64,000 nt of DNA from Rhabdophis nuchalis (GCA_039707465.1 CM077643.1:65846605-65910604); one strand, 5' to 3'. Counted from the stretch's first letter, positions 30,885 to 43,570 are shown. Notes: generated from the letters alone by a model not told the origin. Made by a program: numbers and translations.

Positions 30885-31395
30885 ATCGATATCATCAATC
30901 TATCATTTTATTATGTTTCCTGTCTCACTCTGAAAGCAACTCTGCCTTTTTGTTCTTTAAGATTATTTTTCATATCTTGCACTATGAGATGTTAAAGAAC
31001 CAGTTGTAGTCCTCTCAGACTTCTTATTTTCTAGACTACATTTACTGATTTCTCTCAATGTCTCCTGCATAAAATTTAATTTCCAGTTCCTTGATCTGGA
31101 AATATTCAGATGTGAGAAGCCCTTCCTTTCAGATAGCTAAATCTCATGTTATTTTAATAAGTCCTACTATATTTATGGAATTCATAACATATTTCAATGT
31201 TTACCAGCTTGATGCCCTACAAATAGAGCAGTCTTCAATTTCCATGCCCCGACTATCATATGGCTGAGAGAATTGGCAGGAGAACAGATCCGATAAAAGG
31301 CTGGTGTATGTAATATTCACTGCTTGAGATAATTTACTATGGAACTGTCAATGGACAGATGTAACAGTATTCTTTAATACTATGAGTATAGCATG
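30885..31395. other. Non-coding sequence
   Basis: No family assigned. Confidence 0.4.
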
Positions 31396-31399
31396 AATT

Positions 31400-31660
31400 C
31401 AGGTAGTCCTTGGCTTACAACAGTTTACTTAGTGATCATTCAAAGTTACAACAGCACCGAAAAAAGTGATTTATGTCTGTTTTTCACACTTATGACTATT
31501 GCAGCATCCCCAAGATCACATGATCAAAATTCAGATGGTTGACTGACTCATATTTATGATGGTTGCAGTGTCCTGGAGTCATGTGATCAACTGAGATTTT
31601 TGACAAAGTCAATGGGGAAGCTAAATTCATTTAACAACACTGTTACTAGTGTAACACTGG
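31400..31660. mobile_element. Mariner-like MITE, partial
   Basis: Begins caggtagtccttggcttaca and contains gtgatttatgtctg, agatcacatgatcaaaatt and tcatatttatgatggttgca, words typical of a common reptile non-autonomous mariner family. The right terminal repeat is not clear. Confidence 0.6.
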
Positions 31661-32029
31661 TAGAAAGATTTGATGAAGAGACGATGGTATAGAGAAATTT
31701 TTTTTTATCTTTCCATAACATCTCTGCTTTAATTCTTCCCTGTGCTGCTTTTCTTTCTTCTACCTTACTCTGTAAGATTTTAAACTCTTGTGCCAGAATG
31801 CCACTGGTAAACTTGTTTACCTCATATTTAATTTAGTACAAGCTGCCCAGATTACTAGTTACCTTGTGAATGTATGTATTAGTTCAATGTATGTATTGCA
31901 ATTTGAAAGAACAATTTTGGCAATTCTGGGCCAACCTCTAGGTAACTTCAGGCTGCCAACAAGTCCTTTTTAAAAAAATTGACTTTCCAAACATGACACT
32001 ATATATCAAAAGAACTGGTAGGATTTCCA

Positions 32030-32195
32030 GATCCCTTGCCTCATGTCCAGTCTACACATAGCCCAGATCTCACACAATTCACATCATAGGATTGTTGAGG
32101 TGGGGAAAATAGGAGGAGGAAGGTGTGTTGGATAGGTTTGCCACCTTGAGTTATTTGTAAAAGGTGGGATACAAATAAATAATAATGGTCTTGAA
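32030..32195 (+). mobile_element. tRNA-SINE body and tail
   Basis: cataggattgttgaggtggg, then aaaataggaggaggaaggtg and ttgccaccttgagttatttg and an AAATAAATAATAA tail: the 3' body of the same squamate tRNA-SINE type as at 15541. The head is not recognisable. Confidence 0.65.
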
Positions 32196-32330
32196 ATGGT
32201 AAAATGCAATGACTAATTTTTATCCAGCTCCCAGCATAGTGATTACAATATCCTGATATGTATTATTAGCAGAATGGATATCCTTAATTACCACCCTCGT
32301 AACAAGAAAATGGTTTTGATCAACTCCTGA

Positions 32331-32745
32331 AAGGTAAAGGTAAAGATTCCCCTCGCACATATGTTCTAGTCATTCCCGACTCTAGGGGGCAGTGTTCATT
32401 TCTATTTCAAAGCTGAAGAACCAGCTCTGTCCAAAGATGTCACCATGGTCATGTAGCCAGCATGACTAAACGCTGAAGGTGCACGGAACACTGTTGAATA
32501 GATCACTAATTGATCTATTTATGTACGTTGTGTTTTAATTTGCCTGTGCGCCGCCCTGGGTCCTTTTGTAGAAGGGCGGGGTATAAATTTAAATAAAATA
32601 AAATAAAACAAAATACTGTTACCTTCCCACCAAAGGTGGTCCCTATTTTTCTACTTGCATTTTTATATGTTTTCGAACTGCTAGGTTGGCAGAAGTTGGG
32701 ACAAGTAATGGGAGCTCACTCCATTACACGGCACTAGGTATCAAC
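32331..32745 (+). mobile_element. SINE-like element split by an L2 tail
   Basis: 32331-32495 (ggtaaaggtaaagattccc, gtcattcccgactctagggg, tgtagccagcatgactaaac) continues after an insertion at 32621-32745 (ccaccaaaggtggtccctat, gaactgctaggttggcag). I recognise this as a common reptile repeat but cannot name its class with certainty. Confidence 0.65.
32496..32611 (+). mobile_element. 116-bp L2 3' end inserted in the SINE-like element
   Basis: Carries cctgtgcgccgccctgggtc and ggggtataaatttaaataaa. Flanked by aacactgtt (32487-32495) and aatactgtt (32612-32620), an 8-of-9 duplication; removing it restores the host repeat. Confidence 0.85.
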
Positions 32746-32749
32746 TGGT

Positions 32750-34730
32750 ACAGTTCAACATAAGGTACATGTTTCATTTCTAATAATGAAAATGATACAT
32801 TTGTTTATGAGTTTAGAAATATAGGACATCCCTTAGAAATCTCAGTCTAACTATTGGCTAATAACAATGAAAAGTGAAATTGTCTTATTGACAATGGAGG
32901 CATGAAGTCTTCTTTTTTTTAACATACAGTGACATTTTAGTAACTGCTGTTCTGAATGGTAGAACAATGATTTCTTTCATTAATGGCCATTTTTTTTACC
33001 AACTGTTTTTGGAATGAATCAAGCCTGTGTTTTATGGCTATTTGTTTGTTATCTTAATGATCCCTGCACTTCAAAGGGAGGAGCTGAGTAGATTTTCATC
33101 TTCTTTTAATCCATCAAAATCAAGTTTAGTTGCAACTGATGGGGGAATCTGACTGTTGTGCCTAGATACATCAGCTCTGAGCTGAAAGTTTGCTGGTTGC
33201 TTGGCAACCTTCTTCCAGGAAGATAGATGTCCTGCCATTGGTTCCTTTTTTAGCTGAGACAGAATATATTAGTGATAATGTTCTGCTGCAGACAAAGGGA
33301 AAGGCAATTGAGCTTAGCTTTCAGGGACTATTTGTGTCCCTCAATAGTTGCCTCCAGTTTCAGGATTAGACAAAATGTTCCTTTTTAATTCTTCCTTGTT
33401 AATTTACTTGACTTCATAATGTAAGGTTCATAACAATGGTGCTAACCCTATTCATTTCATTTATGCACAGTCTGCTCTCCTTCCAGAAATGGAGACTTTA
33501 ACTGTCCTCTTTTGTATGGGTGCTTACATGTGTGTGAACATGCATACATAAATACATAGCATGCCTCCGGAAATAAGTTCAGAGGTGCATTATCAGCATG
33601 ACTGGTAATACATTGAAATTTATATTTATAGAAATATTCTTATACATTGGAAATGTTGGAAATAAATACACTTAATGTTTTCTTGGTACATACTTAGAGC
33701 ATAGGAAGATGAAGAATCTCTCTCTTTCTGGGGCTCATTTTTGCTGGTTACTCATAAAAAAAACCAGATAAGTAAGACTGGAAAGTATGAATTAGCAAGC
33801 CTAAGAAAGCAGGAGCATCATTATTTCCCCAAAGGATTTTCTAGCTAGGAATTCAAGAAAGGAGTCTACTTATTTTAATGGAAATTACTTACAAGCATGT
33901 GTATTCTAGATCCATATACTTCAGAATGAGGGTCATTAAACTTAATGGAAATTGGCTTTGACAAGACATGCATAGGATTGTGTTCTTAGTTTTACTTCCT
34001 TTTCCTTTAACATAACTTCAGCTAAGCCTTTCTGTGTTGGAGTCCAAGGAAGATGTTGCTCTGCTTTGTCTAGGTAGCTGTTCTTCTTCATGTGTCACAC
34101 CATTGTAGTTCCCAAACAATGATTCTGGATGATGCAGATGAGCTTGGACATCATTTGGTAACTTCCTCTCTTGGATGACATTGATATTTACAAACTTATC
34201 CTTCCTGCTATTTAGTTAAGATTTTCTGAAGTCTATATCCAACATACGGTAGAGTGAACTGGTTTGCATTACTGCAGACTTCACCATCGCTTCTAATGCC
34301 CAAATCTCAACAGCAGATTTAATGAAAAGGAACACTTGTTCAGCTGGCAGATGCCATTCTGCCCACGATGACATCAATGATATATTTTTCAGAGTAGAAT
34401 TTGATTTTACAAAGGAAATTGATAGATGTTGCTTTCTTCTGTTGTTAATGCGTGAAGGGTATTTACAGGAATGAATGAACAAGCGTAAAAATAATCCTCC
34501 ACAATTGCATTAACTAGTATCCATGTGTTCTAGAAACAATAATCTTGCTGTCATATTATCTAGCTTCTTCTTGCCATGTCCTTCTTCAGCTTACTTTGTT
34601 GATTTAGATTCACACAAGGTTGTTCCAAGTATAACACAAACCTATTAAATTGCCTAAACAGTTTTTTTTACTTGCTCACATTTCTGTGCTCCTGTAATCT
34701 GACTAACCAGATTATTAAAGCATAACCTTT
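32750..34730. other. Non-coding sequence with an RFX-like motif
   Basis: No exon recognised. The motif at 33195-33209 is annotated separately. Confidence 0.45.
33195..33209. promoter_or_regulatory. RFX X-box-like palindrome
   Basis: ggttgcttggcaacc is a near-perfect inverted repeat fitting the X-box form GTTGC(N)nGCAAC. It lies outside recognised repeats. Confidence 0.4.
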
Positions 34731-34732
34731 AA

Positions 34733-34950
34733 TAGCATTTAGCATAGCATTTAGATTTATATACTGCTTCACAATGTTTTTATAGCATTGCCCCCAACAA
34801 TCTGGCTCCTCATTTTACCCACCTTGGAAGGATGGAAGGCTGAGTCAACCTTGAGCATGGTGAGATTTGAACTGCCAAATGGCAGGCAGCCAGCAGTCAG
34901 CAGAAGTAGCCTGCAGTACTGCACTCTAGCCACTGTGCCACCATGGCTCT
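34733..34950 (-). mobile_element. tRNA-derived SINE, reverse copy
   Basis: Reversed copy of the SINE at 18855: atttgaactgccaaatggca (B box), gccactgtgccaccatggct (A box) and the tail atttatatactgcttcacaa. Confidence 0.85.
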
Positions 34951-34954
34951 TAAT

Positions 34955-35270
34955 TATATCTCTGGTGAGTGGCTACAGTATACTGTATTCACAATTATGT
35001 CTTTAAATAGCAAAATATTTTTGGGATGGAATCCACATCATATTAAACCATATTATGGGTCATTTGGTTTTGGCTTATTATTTATTTATTTACACAAATT
35101 ATGTACATACACAAATTATGACATATAAATCAAATTCGTGCTCTATATTTTACATACTTCTTTTCCCTGTTAGCTCTTCAGATGCATTTCACTCTCAGCT
35201 AGATGCAACAATTAGAGATCTGCATGCAGAAGTGCGTTTGCCACCAAAACACTATGAAGAGTTAATTTAG
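34955..35270. other. Non-coding sequence
   Basis: Nothing assigned. Confidence 0.4.
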
Positions 35271-35272
35271 AG

Positions 35273-35605
35273 CAGGGGTGTCAAACTCAAGGCCTGGGGG
35301 CTGGATCCGGCCCACTGGGTACTTAGATCTGGCCCGTGGGGCCGCCCACAAAACAGCAACGGTTTGGCCACAGTGCTTCTACTACCAAAAAAGGGTCCCC
35401 AAGCTCTGTTTTCAGCTGCTACAGCCTCCTTCAACCCTCTGCCAGTGAAAATGGAGCTCGGGAGCCATTTTCGCTGGCAGAGTGCTCAGGTCACCACAAG
35501 CACCCCTGATATGAGTGACATGGAGCTGACCACGCCCACCCCGGCCTCATCCACTCTGGCCATGTCTATCCCGGCCACGTCCCCTCCAGCCCCCCAAGGT
35601 CAAAC
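35273..35605. mobile_element. hAT element, family 3 (GGTGTCAAACTC end), right end lost
   Basis: Starts caggggtgtcaaactcaagg; the middle has ggatccggcccactggg and gatctggcccgtgggg. The expected right end is missing and CR1 tail sequence begins at 35609. A related, shorter copy with an intact right end lies at 62915-63055. Confidence 0.7.
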
Positions 35606-35608
35606 ACA

Positions 35609-36190
35609 ATCCTTTTACAATACAATACAATAGCAGAGTTGGAAGGGACCTTGGAGGTCTTCTAGTCCAACCCCTTTCCCAGGCAGGAAACCCTATACCA
35701 TTTCAGACAAAGGGCTATTCTACATCTTCTTAAAGACTTCCAGGGTTGGGGCATTCACAACTTCTGGAGGCAAGCTGTTCCACTGGTTAATTGTTCTAAC
35801 TGTCAGGAAATTTCTCCTCAGTTCTAAGTTGCTTCTCTCCTTGATTAGTTTCCACCCATTGCTTCTTGTTCTGCCCTCAGGTGCTTTGGAGAATAGTTTG
35901 ACTCCCTCTTCTTTGTGGCAGCCTCTGAGATATCGGAAGACTGCTATCATGTCTCCCCCAGTCCTTTTCATTAAACTAGACATACCCAGTTCCTGCAACT
36001 GTTCCTCATATGTTTTAGCCTCCAGTCCCCTAATCATCTTTGTTGCTCTTCTCTGCACTCTTTCTAGAGTCTCCACATCTTTTCTACATCGTGGCGACCA
36101 AAACTGAATGCAGTATTTCAAGTGTGGCCTTACCAAGGCATTATAAAGTGGTATTAACACTTCATGTGATCTTGATTCTATCCTGATGCA
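35609..36190 (-). mobile_element. CR1-clade LINE 3' fragment with AATAC tail
   Basis: A tail of tacaatacaatacaatagc, then the conserved CR1 3' end (ggaagggaccttggaggtc), then C-terminal coding sequence on the minus strand. Confidence 0.9.
35720..36160 (-). pseudogene. CR1 reverse transcriptase C-terminal fragment
   Basis: 146 codons: [55 protein letters not shown] and NSLPPEVVNAPTLEVFKKM are the conserved C-terminal blocks of CR1-clade LINEs. The catalytic palm lies upstream and is absent (5' truncation). Confidence 0.9.
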
Positions 36191-36194
36191 GCCC

Positions 36195-38000
36195 TCAATG
36201 AAATGAAATTTGGATTTAGAGGAGTTGAAGAGGAGATGAAATTGCTTGCAATTTTGTCAGAAGCCAGAAGAGTCATTCCCAAATTCCCTTTTTCTTTTCC
36301 TGATGCTGCATTTCACCCATTCTTGGATTACTCTGAAGAATGTTGTCCATTTGCCAATGAAAATATAGAATGCATTCAGAGCCTAATAATACTCACATCC
36401 ACCTAAAAAGCTTTATGGCATTTAGAGCACAACTGCATGTATTATGGCAAGTATTGGAGGTCACATTTTATTTCGTCAAAAAATAATTGAGGTTGTTATG
36501 GCATTTTTAAAAAAAAGTAATTACTATGGAATAATTGAATCATTTGCGATTACACTCGTATTAGTAGGAAAATGAGACTCTTCACAGGAATATTGAATAG
36601 TTAAGTAAGAGCTGGCTTGTCAACCTTTTAAAAAGCATGCTTTTTAGTGGAAAGCTGTATATCAACTTGCTACTGAACATGTTATTTCCTAAGCATACAA
36701 CATGTCATCCCTGACTGAAAAGCTGCTGTTCAGGTTTCTTATCCTTTCCCTGCTACATATATTTGTTTTGTTTCATATCTCAACTGCTGGATTGATAACT
36801 TCTATCAAAGAAATAGCAGAGTTCCCTTAAATGACAGCAGTGCTCCCTTAAATGATAATAGTGTTCCCGGTGCTATTTATGGAGTGTTTGAATGTATTTT
36901 TTGGTTGTTGAAAAGACAAGTGTACTTGCCTGCAGAAGAGAATTGAGTCTGACTCAGTGAAATGAGGTTGAAATGATAAGCAGAAACATCTTAACAATTG
37001 ACGCTGCCTGTTTCTGTGTAGATATATTTGGAAATAAATGGAAACTACATTGAAATTAACCATAATTTTCTCAAACATCTGTATGAGATTTATGCAACTG
37101 CCCAGTTGAACTGTGAGCTCTTTGAATTTGGATTATTGTGCTGAATGAATCCAACTAATTCTGGTTTATTGATTAAGCCATAGTTAAACAAACCATGTCT
37201 TTATGCAAGGGTGGGCAATATTTGAGGAATTAGGAGTACAACTCAGCCTCCTATTATATAAAAATGCTGCAAACAGCCATCTGGCAGCAAATAAAATGAA
37301 TAAATGAATAAATATCAAGTTCCATAATAGTAACTAAGAAAAGACTTGATGGTTAGATTTATTGCAAGAAAAAAAAGTAGAATTTTGAAAATTGGATAGC
37401 TGTGTATTTTGGCTGCCTTTTTTTATTAGCAAGAATGTTAAGGCAGCTCAGTCTGGATGCCTTTGCTTTTCTTTCTAACTGCTGAGTTGGATTATCCATT
37501 TAGTAGATGTCATTTTGCAGTGTTTTTCAAATATCATTTTTTTTCTCAGACAAGAATTTATTACATAGGGGTAGGCTAAACATTTTTCAGACTATTCATT
37601 TGTTCAACTGGGTTATCTGCTTCTCTCAGCTGGGAAGGCAACACCCCCCCCCCTGCAAGAATAGATTTCTAAAGACACAAAACTTGAAATAAGCTGATTG
37701 GCTTACTGTAGGAAATCTAAAGAATCCAGCATTGCTATGAACCAAATGCAATGTTTGATATTGTATCTATATTAAACCATAGTCTATCAGTTTGGGGGGA
37801 TACAGCATGATCTGCCTCTTTTTTCTACTACCCCTACATTGAAATAGAACTAATCAAGATGTGATGAAATTATCATTATCTTTACTTTTCAGTTTATTGA
37901 TGATTAACTGATTTTAAACTGAGGGAACTCTGGGTAAAGTGTCCTCTGATGGACTAGATTTTATTAGTGGATTCTAGAAGGCTTATGAGGGTCTTGATAG
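36195..38000. other. Non-coding sequence
   Basis: AT-rich, no exon or family recognised. Confidence 0.45.
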
Positions 38001-38004
38001 TGAT

Positions 38005-38597
38005 CTATCAAGCATAAACAGAGGGATAGAATCTAGATCACGTGAAGTGTTAATACCACTTTATAATGCCTTGGTAAGGCCACACTTGGAATACTGCATA
38101 CAGTTTTGGTCGCCACGATGTAGAAAAGACGTGGAGACTCTGGAAAGAGTGCAGAGAAGAGCAACCAAGATGATTAGGAGACTGGAGGCTAAAACATATG
38201 AAGAACGGTTGCAGGAACTGGGTATGTCTAGTTAGATGAAGAGAAGGACCAGGGGAGACATGATAGCAGTGTTCCGATATCTCAGAGGGTGCCACAAAGA
38301 AGAGGGAGTCAAACTATTCTCCAAGGTACCTTGGGGCAGGACAAGAAGCAATGGGTGGAAACTAATCAAGGAGAGAAGCAACTTAGAACTAAGGAGAAAT
38401 TTCCTGACAGTTAGAACAATTAACCTCTGGAACAGCTTGCCTCCAGAAGTTGTGAATGCCCCAACCCTGGAAGTCTTTAAGAAGATGTTAGATAGCCATT
38501 TGTCTGAAATGGTATAAGGTTCCTGCCCATGCAGGGGGTTGGACTAGAAGACCTACAAGGTCCCTTCCAACTGCTATTGTATTGTACTGTATTGAGC
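38005..38597 (+). mobile_element. CR1-clade LINE 3' fragment
   Basis: Plus-strand copy from about gcataaacagagggatagaa to the 3' end actagaagacctacaaggtc and a ttgtattgtactgtattg tail. The coding part is 38047-38517. Confidence 0.9.
38047..38517 (+). pseudogene. CR1 C-terminal coding fragment with one nonsense codon
   Basis: Same blocks as the copy at 35720: [19 protein letters not shown] to VVNAPTLEVFKKMLDSHL. A TAG at 38233-38235 interrupts the frame where other copies have Leu (SSLMKR). Confidence 0.88.
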
Positions 38598-38599
38598 AA

Positions 38600-39545
38600 G
38601 CAATAGCAATTCCTATATAAACCTCCTATATCTCAGTAGTACTAACTATCCTAGCTGTCTTTTACATTTTCAAAAGCAACGCCAGGCCCAGAACATGTGG
38701 GAAATGTAAATGGTTGAAGAAATTGATGTAGATCCTGACTGTACCTCATTTTTTTGTATTTCATCTATCCTTAATTATTATATTCTCTGTTGCAAGAAGC
38801 TGCTAAGATATGGATTCATTTTTAATCCCTCTTTTTAATGGTTTACAGTTATTTGTATTTAAAACTGTAATGAAGATACCTGTGGTCCTACTTTTATACT
38901 TTTATTCTGAGCTAGTGGTGCTGCTTTCATAAAATATGTTATTTAGTTGCATGATATGAATTGCGCCATTTACATTATTTTTACTTAATTTAAACTCAGA
39001 GGATTTTGTACCTGGATCACATACTTACTGAAAAGGAAGAGATTTTTAGCTGTTCACATTAACTCTTTTTAAGTAGTTAGGCACAACTGAGATTAACTAT
39101 TTTTAAAGTGTACTTGTTGGATGGATATCCTACTTTCTAGCTGAAGTAAAATGCTCCAAACAACTAACAAAAAGATAAACAAAAATAAACCAATAGAAAA
39201 ATCATCAAAACATAGTTAAAATGATAAAGTGTAAACCAATGATAAAACTTAGAACTGTATTAATAAAGATGTAATTAACCTCAGGCATCAAACCATAAAC
39301 AATTTAAAGATTACAGAAGAAGATTTGGAAAACTCAGTGGTTACAAGGAAAAAGTATGTTTCCTAATTAATTTAGACTGGTAGAGTATCTTTGGCTAACA
39401 TTCAAAGAATTTGAGATTTGAATCAGAAACAGGCAAATGAAAGAAGAGCCAAAGACATGCTTTAGTAACCAATTTTTACAAATTGTTTCAAAATGGATAG
39501 TACTTAGGCGTTTGGGCCAATCATTCAGTCAAAAAAATCCACAGG
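38600..39545. other. Non-coding sequence
   Basis: AT-rich, unassigned. Confidence 0.4.
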
Positions 39546-39556
39546 ATGCCCTATAT

Positions 39557-39928
39557 CCATAATGGCGAACCTATGGCACGGGTGCCAAAGGTGGTACGCG
39601 GAACCATTTCTTAGGGCACGCAAGACGTTGCCCTGTCAGCTCCAGCTCGCTTGTGTGCGCTGGCCAGCTGATTTAGGCCTTCTTTTGAGGCCGTTTTTCG
39701 CCCTCTGGAGGCTTCAGGGAAGCTCCTGAAGCCTCTGGAGATGGGGTGGTGGCTGTTTTCACCCTCCCCAGGCTCCTAGAAAGCCTCTGGAGCCTGGGGA
39801 GGACAAAAAAAGTGCGACAAAAGCAGAGGGTCACGCACATAGCATTATGGGTGTGGCACGCCCATGCATGACCCCCCTGCGCTCCCCCCACTTTTGGCAC
39901 GCAAGCCAAAAAAGGTTAGCCATCACTG
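39557..39928. mobile_element. hAT family 1 element
   Basis: Perfect 8-bp duplication ccctatat (39549-39556, 39929-39936). Ends ccataatggcgaacc and ggttagccatcactg. Same interior as the copy at 21933. Confidence 0.92.
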
Positions 39929-40140
39929 CCCTATATGGTCTTAAGTCTATATAGGGCATCTACTGAATTCTTCAGAGTTGGGTGTTTAGGAATCTGCCAT
40001 TCAAATAAGCTACAAAAAGAGAAATTTATATGGTTTTCCTCCTGGGCTCTTGACAAATGAGATTAACTTCTGCATGTTAAGTAGAATTGGTATGTTTTCC
40101 TATTTTTCTGAAATGGATGAAAACGGTCTATGGCTGAATA

Positions 40141-40318
40141 CCCTGTTTTCCTGAAAATAAGCCCTCTCCAAAAAATTGCAACACAGCTGCACCCATCAGG
40201 TGATCAAGCTTGCTGCCTGCACCTCAAAAATAATAAGACCTCCCCAAAAATAAAGGCAAGTACTTATTTTGGGGGTAAAAAAAAAGTAAGACCCTGTCTT
40301 ATTGTCAGGGAAACATGG
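40141..40318. mobile_element. Mariner-type MITE (CCCTGTTTTC ends)
   Basis: TA on both sides (40139-40140, 40319-40320). Ends ccctgttttcctgaaaataag and cttattgtcagggaaacatgg are inverted repeats. Non-coding. Confidence 0.8.
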
Positions 40319-40324
40319 TAGGAA

Positions 40325-41220
40325 TTCTTGGGAGAATCAGATGGATTTTGGTGGGATGCAAATACTTTATGTAAATAAGATAGAGAAAAGACTAGGTGGA
40401 AGCTATTTGGAATTTCCAATAAAAGTTTGTGCTACTATAAAGTGAAATTGTGTCATCCAAATGGCTAAAAATCCCTTCCTGGATCTCTTCTCCTCCTCCT
40501 TCCCCATGATTTGGTCATATGTGATCCATTGACTTCAGAGTAAAATACAGAAGAGGAACTGAATTTATATTACATGCAGGATTTCCATATGAATTACAAA
40601 GTGAATTTATTCAGAATGGGATTTAAGTCATGCATGAAAAATATCCCTTGATCTCCTAGTTTATTTCTCATCCCCCCCCCCCCCCCTTAATGATAGCAAG
40701 GCATGATTGGGACATAACCAAAGCCATATGATTGTTGTTTCTTCTGGAGTCAGGCATCTTGTTGTATCAGCAATGCAGAAACATAGCAATTAAGCAGGCT
40801 TTTTGATAATTGCCATTTTACTTTCCATGCTAGCGTAAGCAGTCTTGATTAAGCAGTTTTGTGCTGAAAATAGGATAATTTTAAAATATTAGATCAAGAA
40901 TGGGTCATTCAGTTTCTACTACATGCCTTGGATAATTGTGCCAATAGAGAATTAGAACTGCATTAAAATAATTGTTGTCAAGATCCCAAAGAACAGTACT
41001 TATCTGATTCAATCATCTTTACCTGTAGAAAAGGCTAAATTCAAAAAGTTATTTAGAAATAAGGAAGGTCAACTCTAGTGTTCATAGTTTTGGTAGGTCT
41101 CAGCTGTGAATTTGATGAAGCTCCCCAAGCCCCAGTCAGTCAACTCATAAAATGAAAGAAACCTCCATTTTCATAATTTACTTGCAGAATGACCATCTGG
41201 GAGTTACATGGGATTGTTGA
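40325..41220. other. Non-coding sequence
   Basis: Contains a C15-16 run at about 40672-40686. No gene or family recognised. Confidence 0.4.
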
Positions 41221-41230
41221 CACGCTAGAG

Positions 41231-41671
41231 CAGCGATGGCTAACCTTTTTGTCCTTGCGTGCTAAAAATGTGTGTGTGTGCATGCAACAGTACTATGCAC
41301 CCACACCATAATGGAATGTTCGTGCTCCACCCCCTGCACATGCATAAGTGACCCCCCCATGTGATCCTCCCACATGAGTGTGTGATTCCCTCACACCCCA
41401 TTTTGGGCCTAGCAGGCTTCCCTGAAGCCTCCTGGGACCAAAAATGAGCCTAGTAGGCCTCTCTGAAACATCCTGGGACCAAAATGGGACACAGGGGGAG
41501 CCCAGCAGCCCCTGCGCATGCACACATGACCCCACCACTACCTTCCACGCATGCACATGCATCTCCCGCATGAGTGGCCGAGACCTGAAAATCAGCTGCC
41601 TGGCGGGAGACATGTGCAGAGAGGGCTCGTGTGCCACCTGTGGCACGCATGCCATAGCTTTGCCATCATGG
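41231..41671. mobile_element. hAT family 1 element
   Basis: Ends cagcgatggctaaccttttt and gctttgccatcatgg. Flanks cgctagag and atctagat agree at 5 of 8 around a shared CTAGA core. Confidence 0.8.
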
Positions 41672-41757
41672 ATCTAGATGAAGAAAGAAAACCTCCATTG
41701 TGCAAGAAACAAAAGGAGCTTTGGTGTTGTCTTTGAACGCAGCAGAGACATCTAAAC

Positions 41758-41963
41758 CAGGGGTCCCCAACCCCTGGGCCGCGGACTGGTGCCGGTCCGT
41801 GGCTTGATAGTAACCGGGCCGGAGTTAGCCTCGGGTTCAAGTGACTGCCGAACGTGCGCACGACCCACGTGACCTGACTCACCCGCTGGAGGCTCCCACT
41901 GCTCCGTGGAATTTTTTTTTACGTGAAACCAGTCCCTGGTGCCAAAAAGGTTGGGGACCCCTG
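41758..41963. mobile_element. hAT family 2 element (GGTCCCCAACC ends)
   Basis: Perfect 8-bp duplication atctaaac (41750-41757, 41964-41971). Ends caggggtccccaacccc and aaggttggggacccctg. Only 78 bp separate it from the duplication of the preceding hAT. Confidence 0.92.
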
Positions 41964-41974
41964 ATCTAAACTAC

Positions 41975-42940
41975 TCATTGGAATTCCCCAAAAATCAAAC
42001 TTCTCAAGCAACTTTGCATATCAGTTTTCTCCTAACTTGTCCTATTGATGTGCTGGACCAATTCCATAATTTCTGAAAATTAAATTCAAATAAATCAGGA
42101 GGGTGTCTAGATTCAAGAAAGCTCCTGAAGACTTTATAAACAATGAATCAGAATGAATAAAAATGTTTTATTAATTTAAATAAATCTTTTTGTCAAGAAG
42201 ATTATTATAGAATTCTTTAAAATGTCTCTTTCCTCCCTACCTTGCCTAACTTTGAGCTTCATTATTCAAAACTGTATCAGTGTAAAATTTAACGTAGTCC
42301 AGATGTATTTCAAAATTGCATGTCTTTTATCTGGCTACATATACTGCCTTCCATATAATGCTTAAAATTAATCAAGGAATGGTAGATAGCATTAATGAAG
42401 ACACTAGACATTTAATTAATAGGAGTAGCAAGGAAATATGTAGGTGTTTTTTTTTAAAAATGAGCTTGCAAAAAATTATAAAAATGAGTATCCTATAATC
42501 AGTAAAGGATATTTTTTACCTAATAGTCAATAGCAGGAAAAAATATCTTGCCCAAAATAGGATAAGATCGACCTTAATTAAAATTTCAAATATTTATTAT
42601 AATATTTATGATATTATGACAGCTGTGATAATGTGTTTAAAAACTGAAAGTAGTGAACAGAGTGGATATTTCCACTCTGCAATATTTCTGTAACTTCTTT
42701 GATTAGTGCAGCACTAATAATTGGTCAGATATTGCTAACACTGTAATTAGATGTAGTTAAAATACATCTACTTTCCTTGCATGTCAACAGCCTTTAATCT
42801 TTTGATTCCTGTGCTAGGACTGATACATAGTTGCTGCTCTGAGAACTCTCTCTAGCCCTAATTTCTTTGGGAAATGATCCTTAAAAACACTCAGACTTAG
42901 GAGCAAATGCTATCATGGAATAATGATTCAGCCAATCAGA
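41975..42940. other. Non-coding sequence
   Basis: AT-rich, unassigned. Confidence 0.4.
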
Positions 42941-42943
42941 ATG

Positions 42944-42996
42944 GAATGGAATGGAGTGGAGTGGAGTGGAGTGGAGTGGAGTAGAGTAGAGTAGAG
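42944..42996. repeat. (GGAAT)n/(GGAGT)n/(AGAGT)n pentanucleotide tract
   Basis: Three successive variants of one pentamer, drifting from ggaat to ggagt to agagt, ending exactly at a LINE 3' terminus (tctttattggcc). Confidence 0.92.
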
Positions 42997-43570
42997 TTCT
43001 TTATTGGCCAAGTGTGGTTGGACGCACAAGGAATTTGTCTTTGGTGCATAGGCTCTCAGTGTACATAAAGAAAAAAAATACATTCATCAAGAATCATAAG
43101 ATACAACACGTAGTGATAGTCATAGATTAGTAATAAGCAATCAAATAGTACTAGGAAACAAATAAAACAATATAAATTGTAAAGATACAAGCTATATGGT
43201 TATAGTCATAAGTGAGAAGAAATAGGTACTAGGAAGGATGAGAAGAATAGTAGTACAGTCTTAGTAAATAATTTGACAGTGTTGTGGAAATTGTTTAGCA
43301 AAATGATGGCATTCAAGAAAAAAACGTTCCTTGTGTCTAGTTGTTCTGGTGTGCAGTGCCCTATAACATTATTTTGAGGGTAGAAGTTGAAACAATTAAA
43401 TCCAGGATGTGAGGAATCTGTAGATATTTTCACAGCCCTCTTTTTGACTCGTGCAATATACAGGTCCTCTTTGGAAGGCAGGTTGGTAGCAACTTTCCAA
43501 TAACTTCCCTGCCTACAGCAAAAATTGAGAGCGCTTGATAGATTCTGCTGGAATGGAGCCACAGTTCATG
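42995..43570 (-). mobile_element. Non-LTR retrotransposon 3' fragment with pentamer tail
   Basis: The minus strand ends ...ggccaataaagaa at the pentamer tract. The coding part (43206-43562) reads YWKVATNLPSKEDLYIARVK and KISTDSSHPGFNCF, a C-terminal block seen in some vertebrate LINEs. Clade uncertain. The same terminus is at 16224-16300. Confidence 0.75.
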
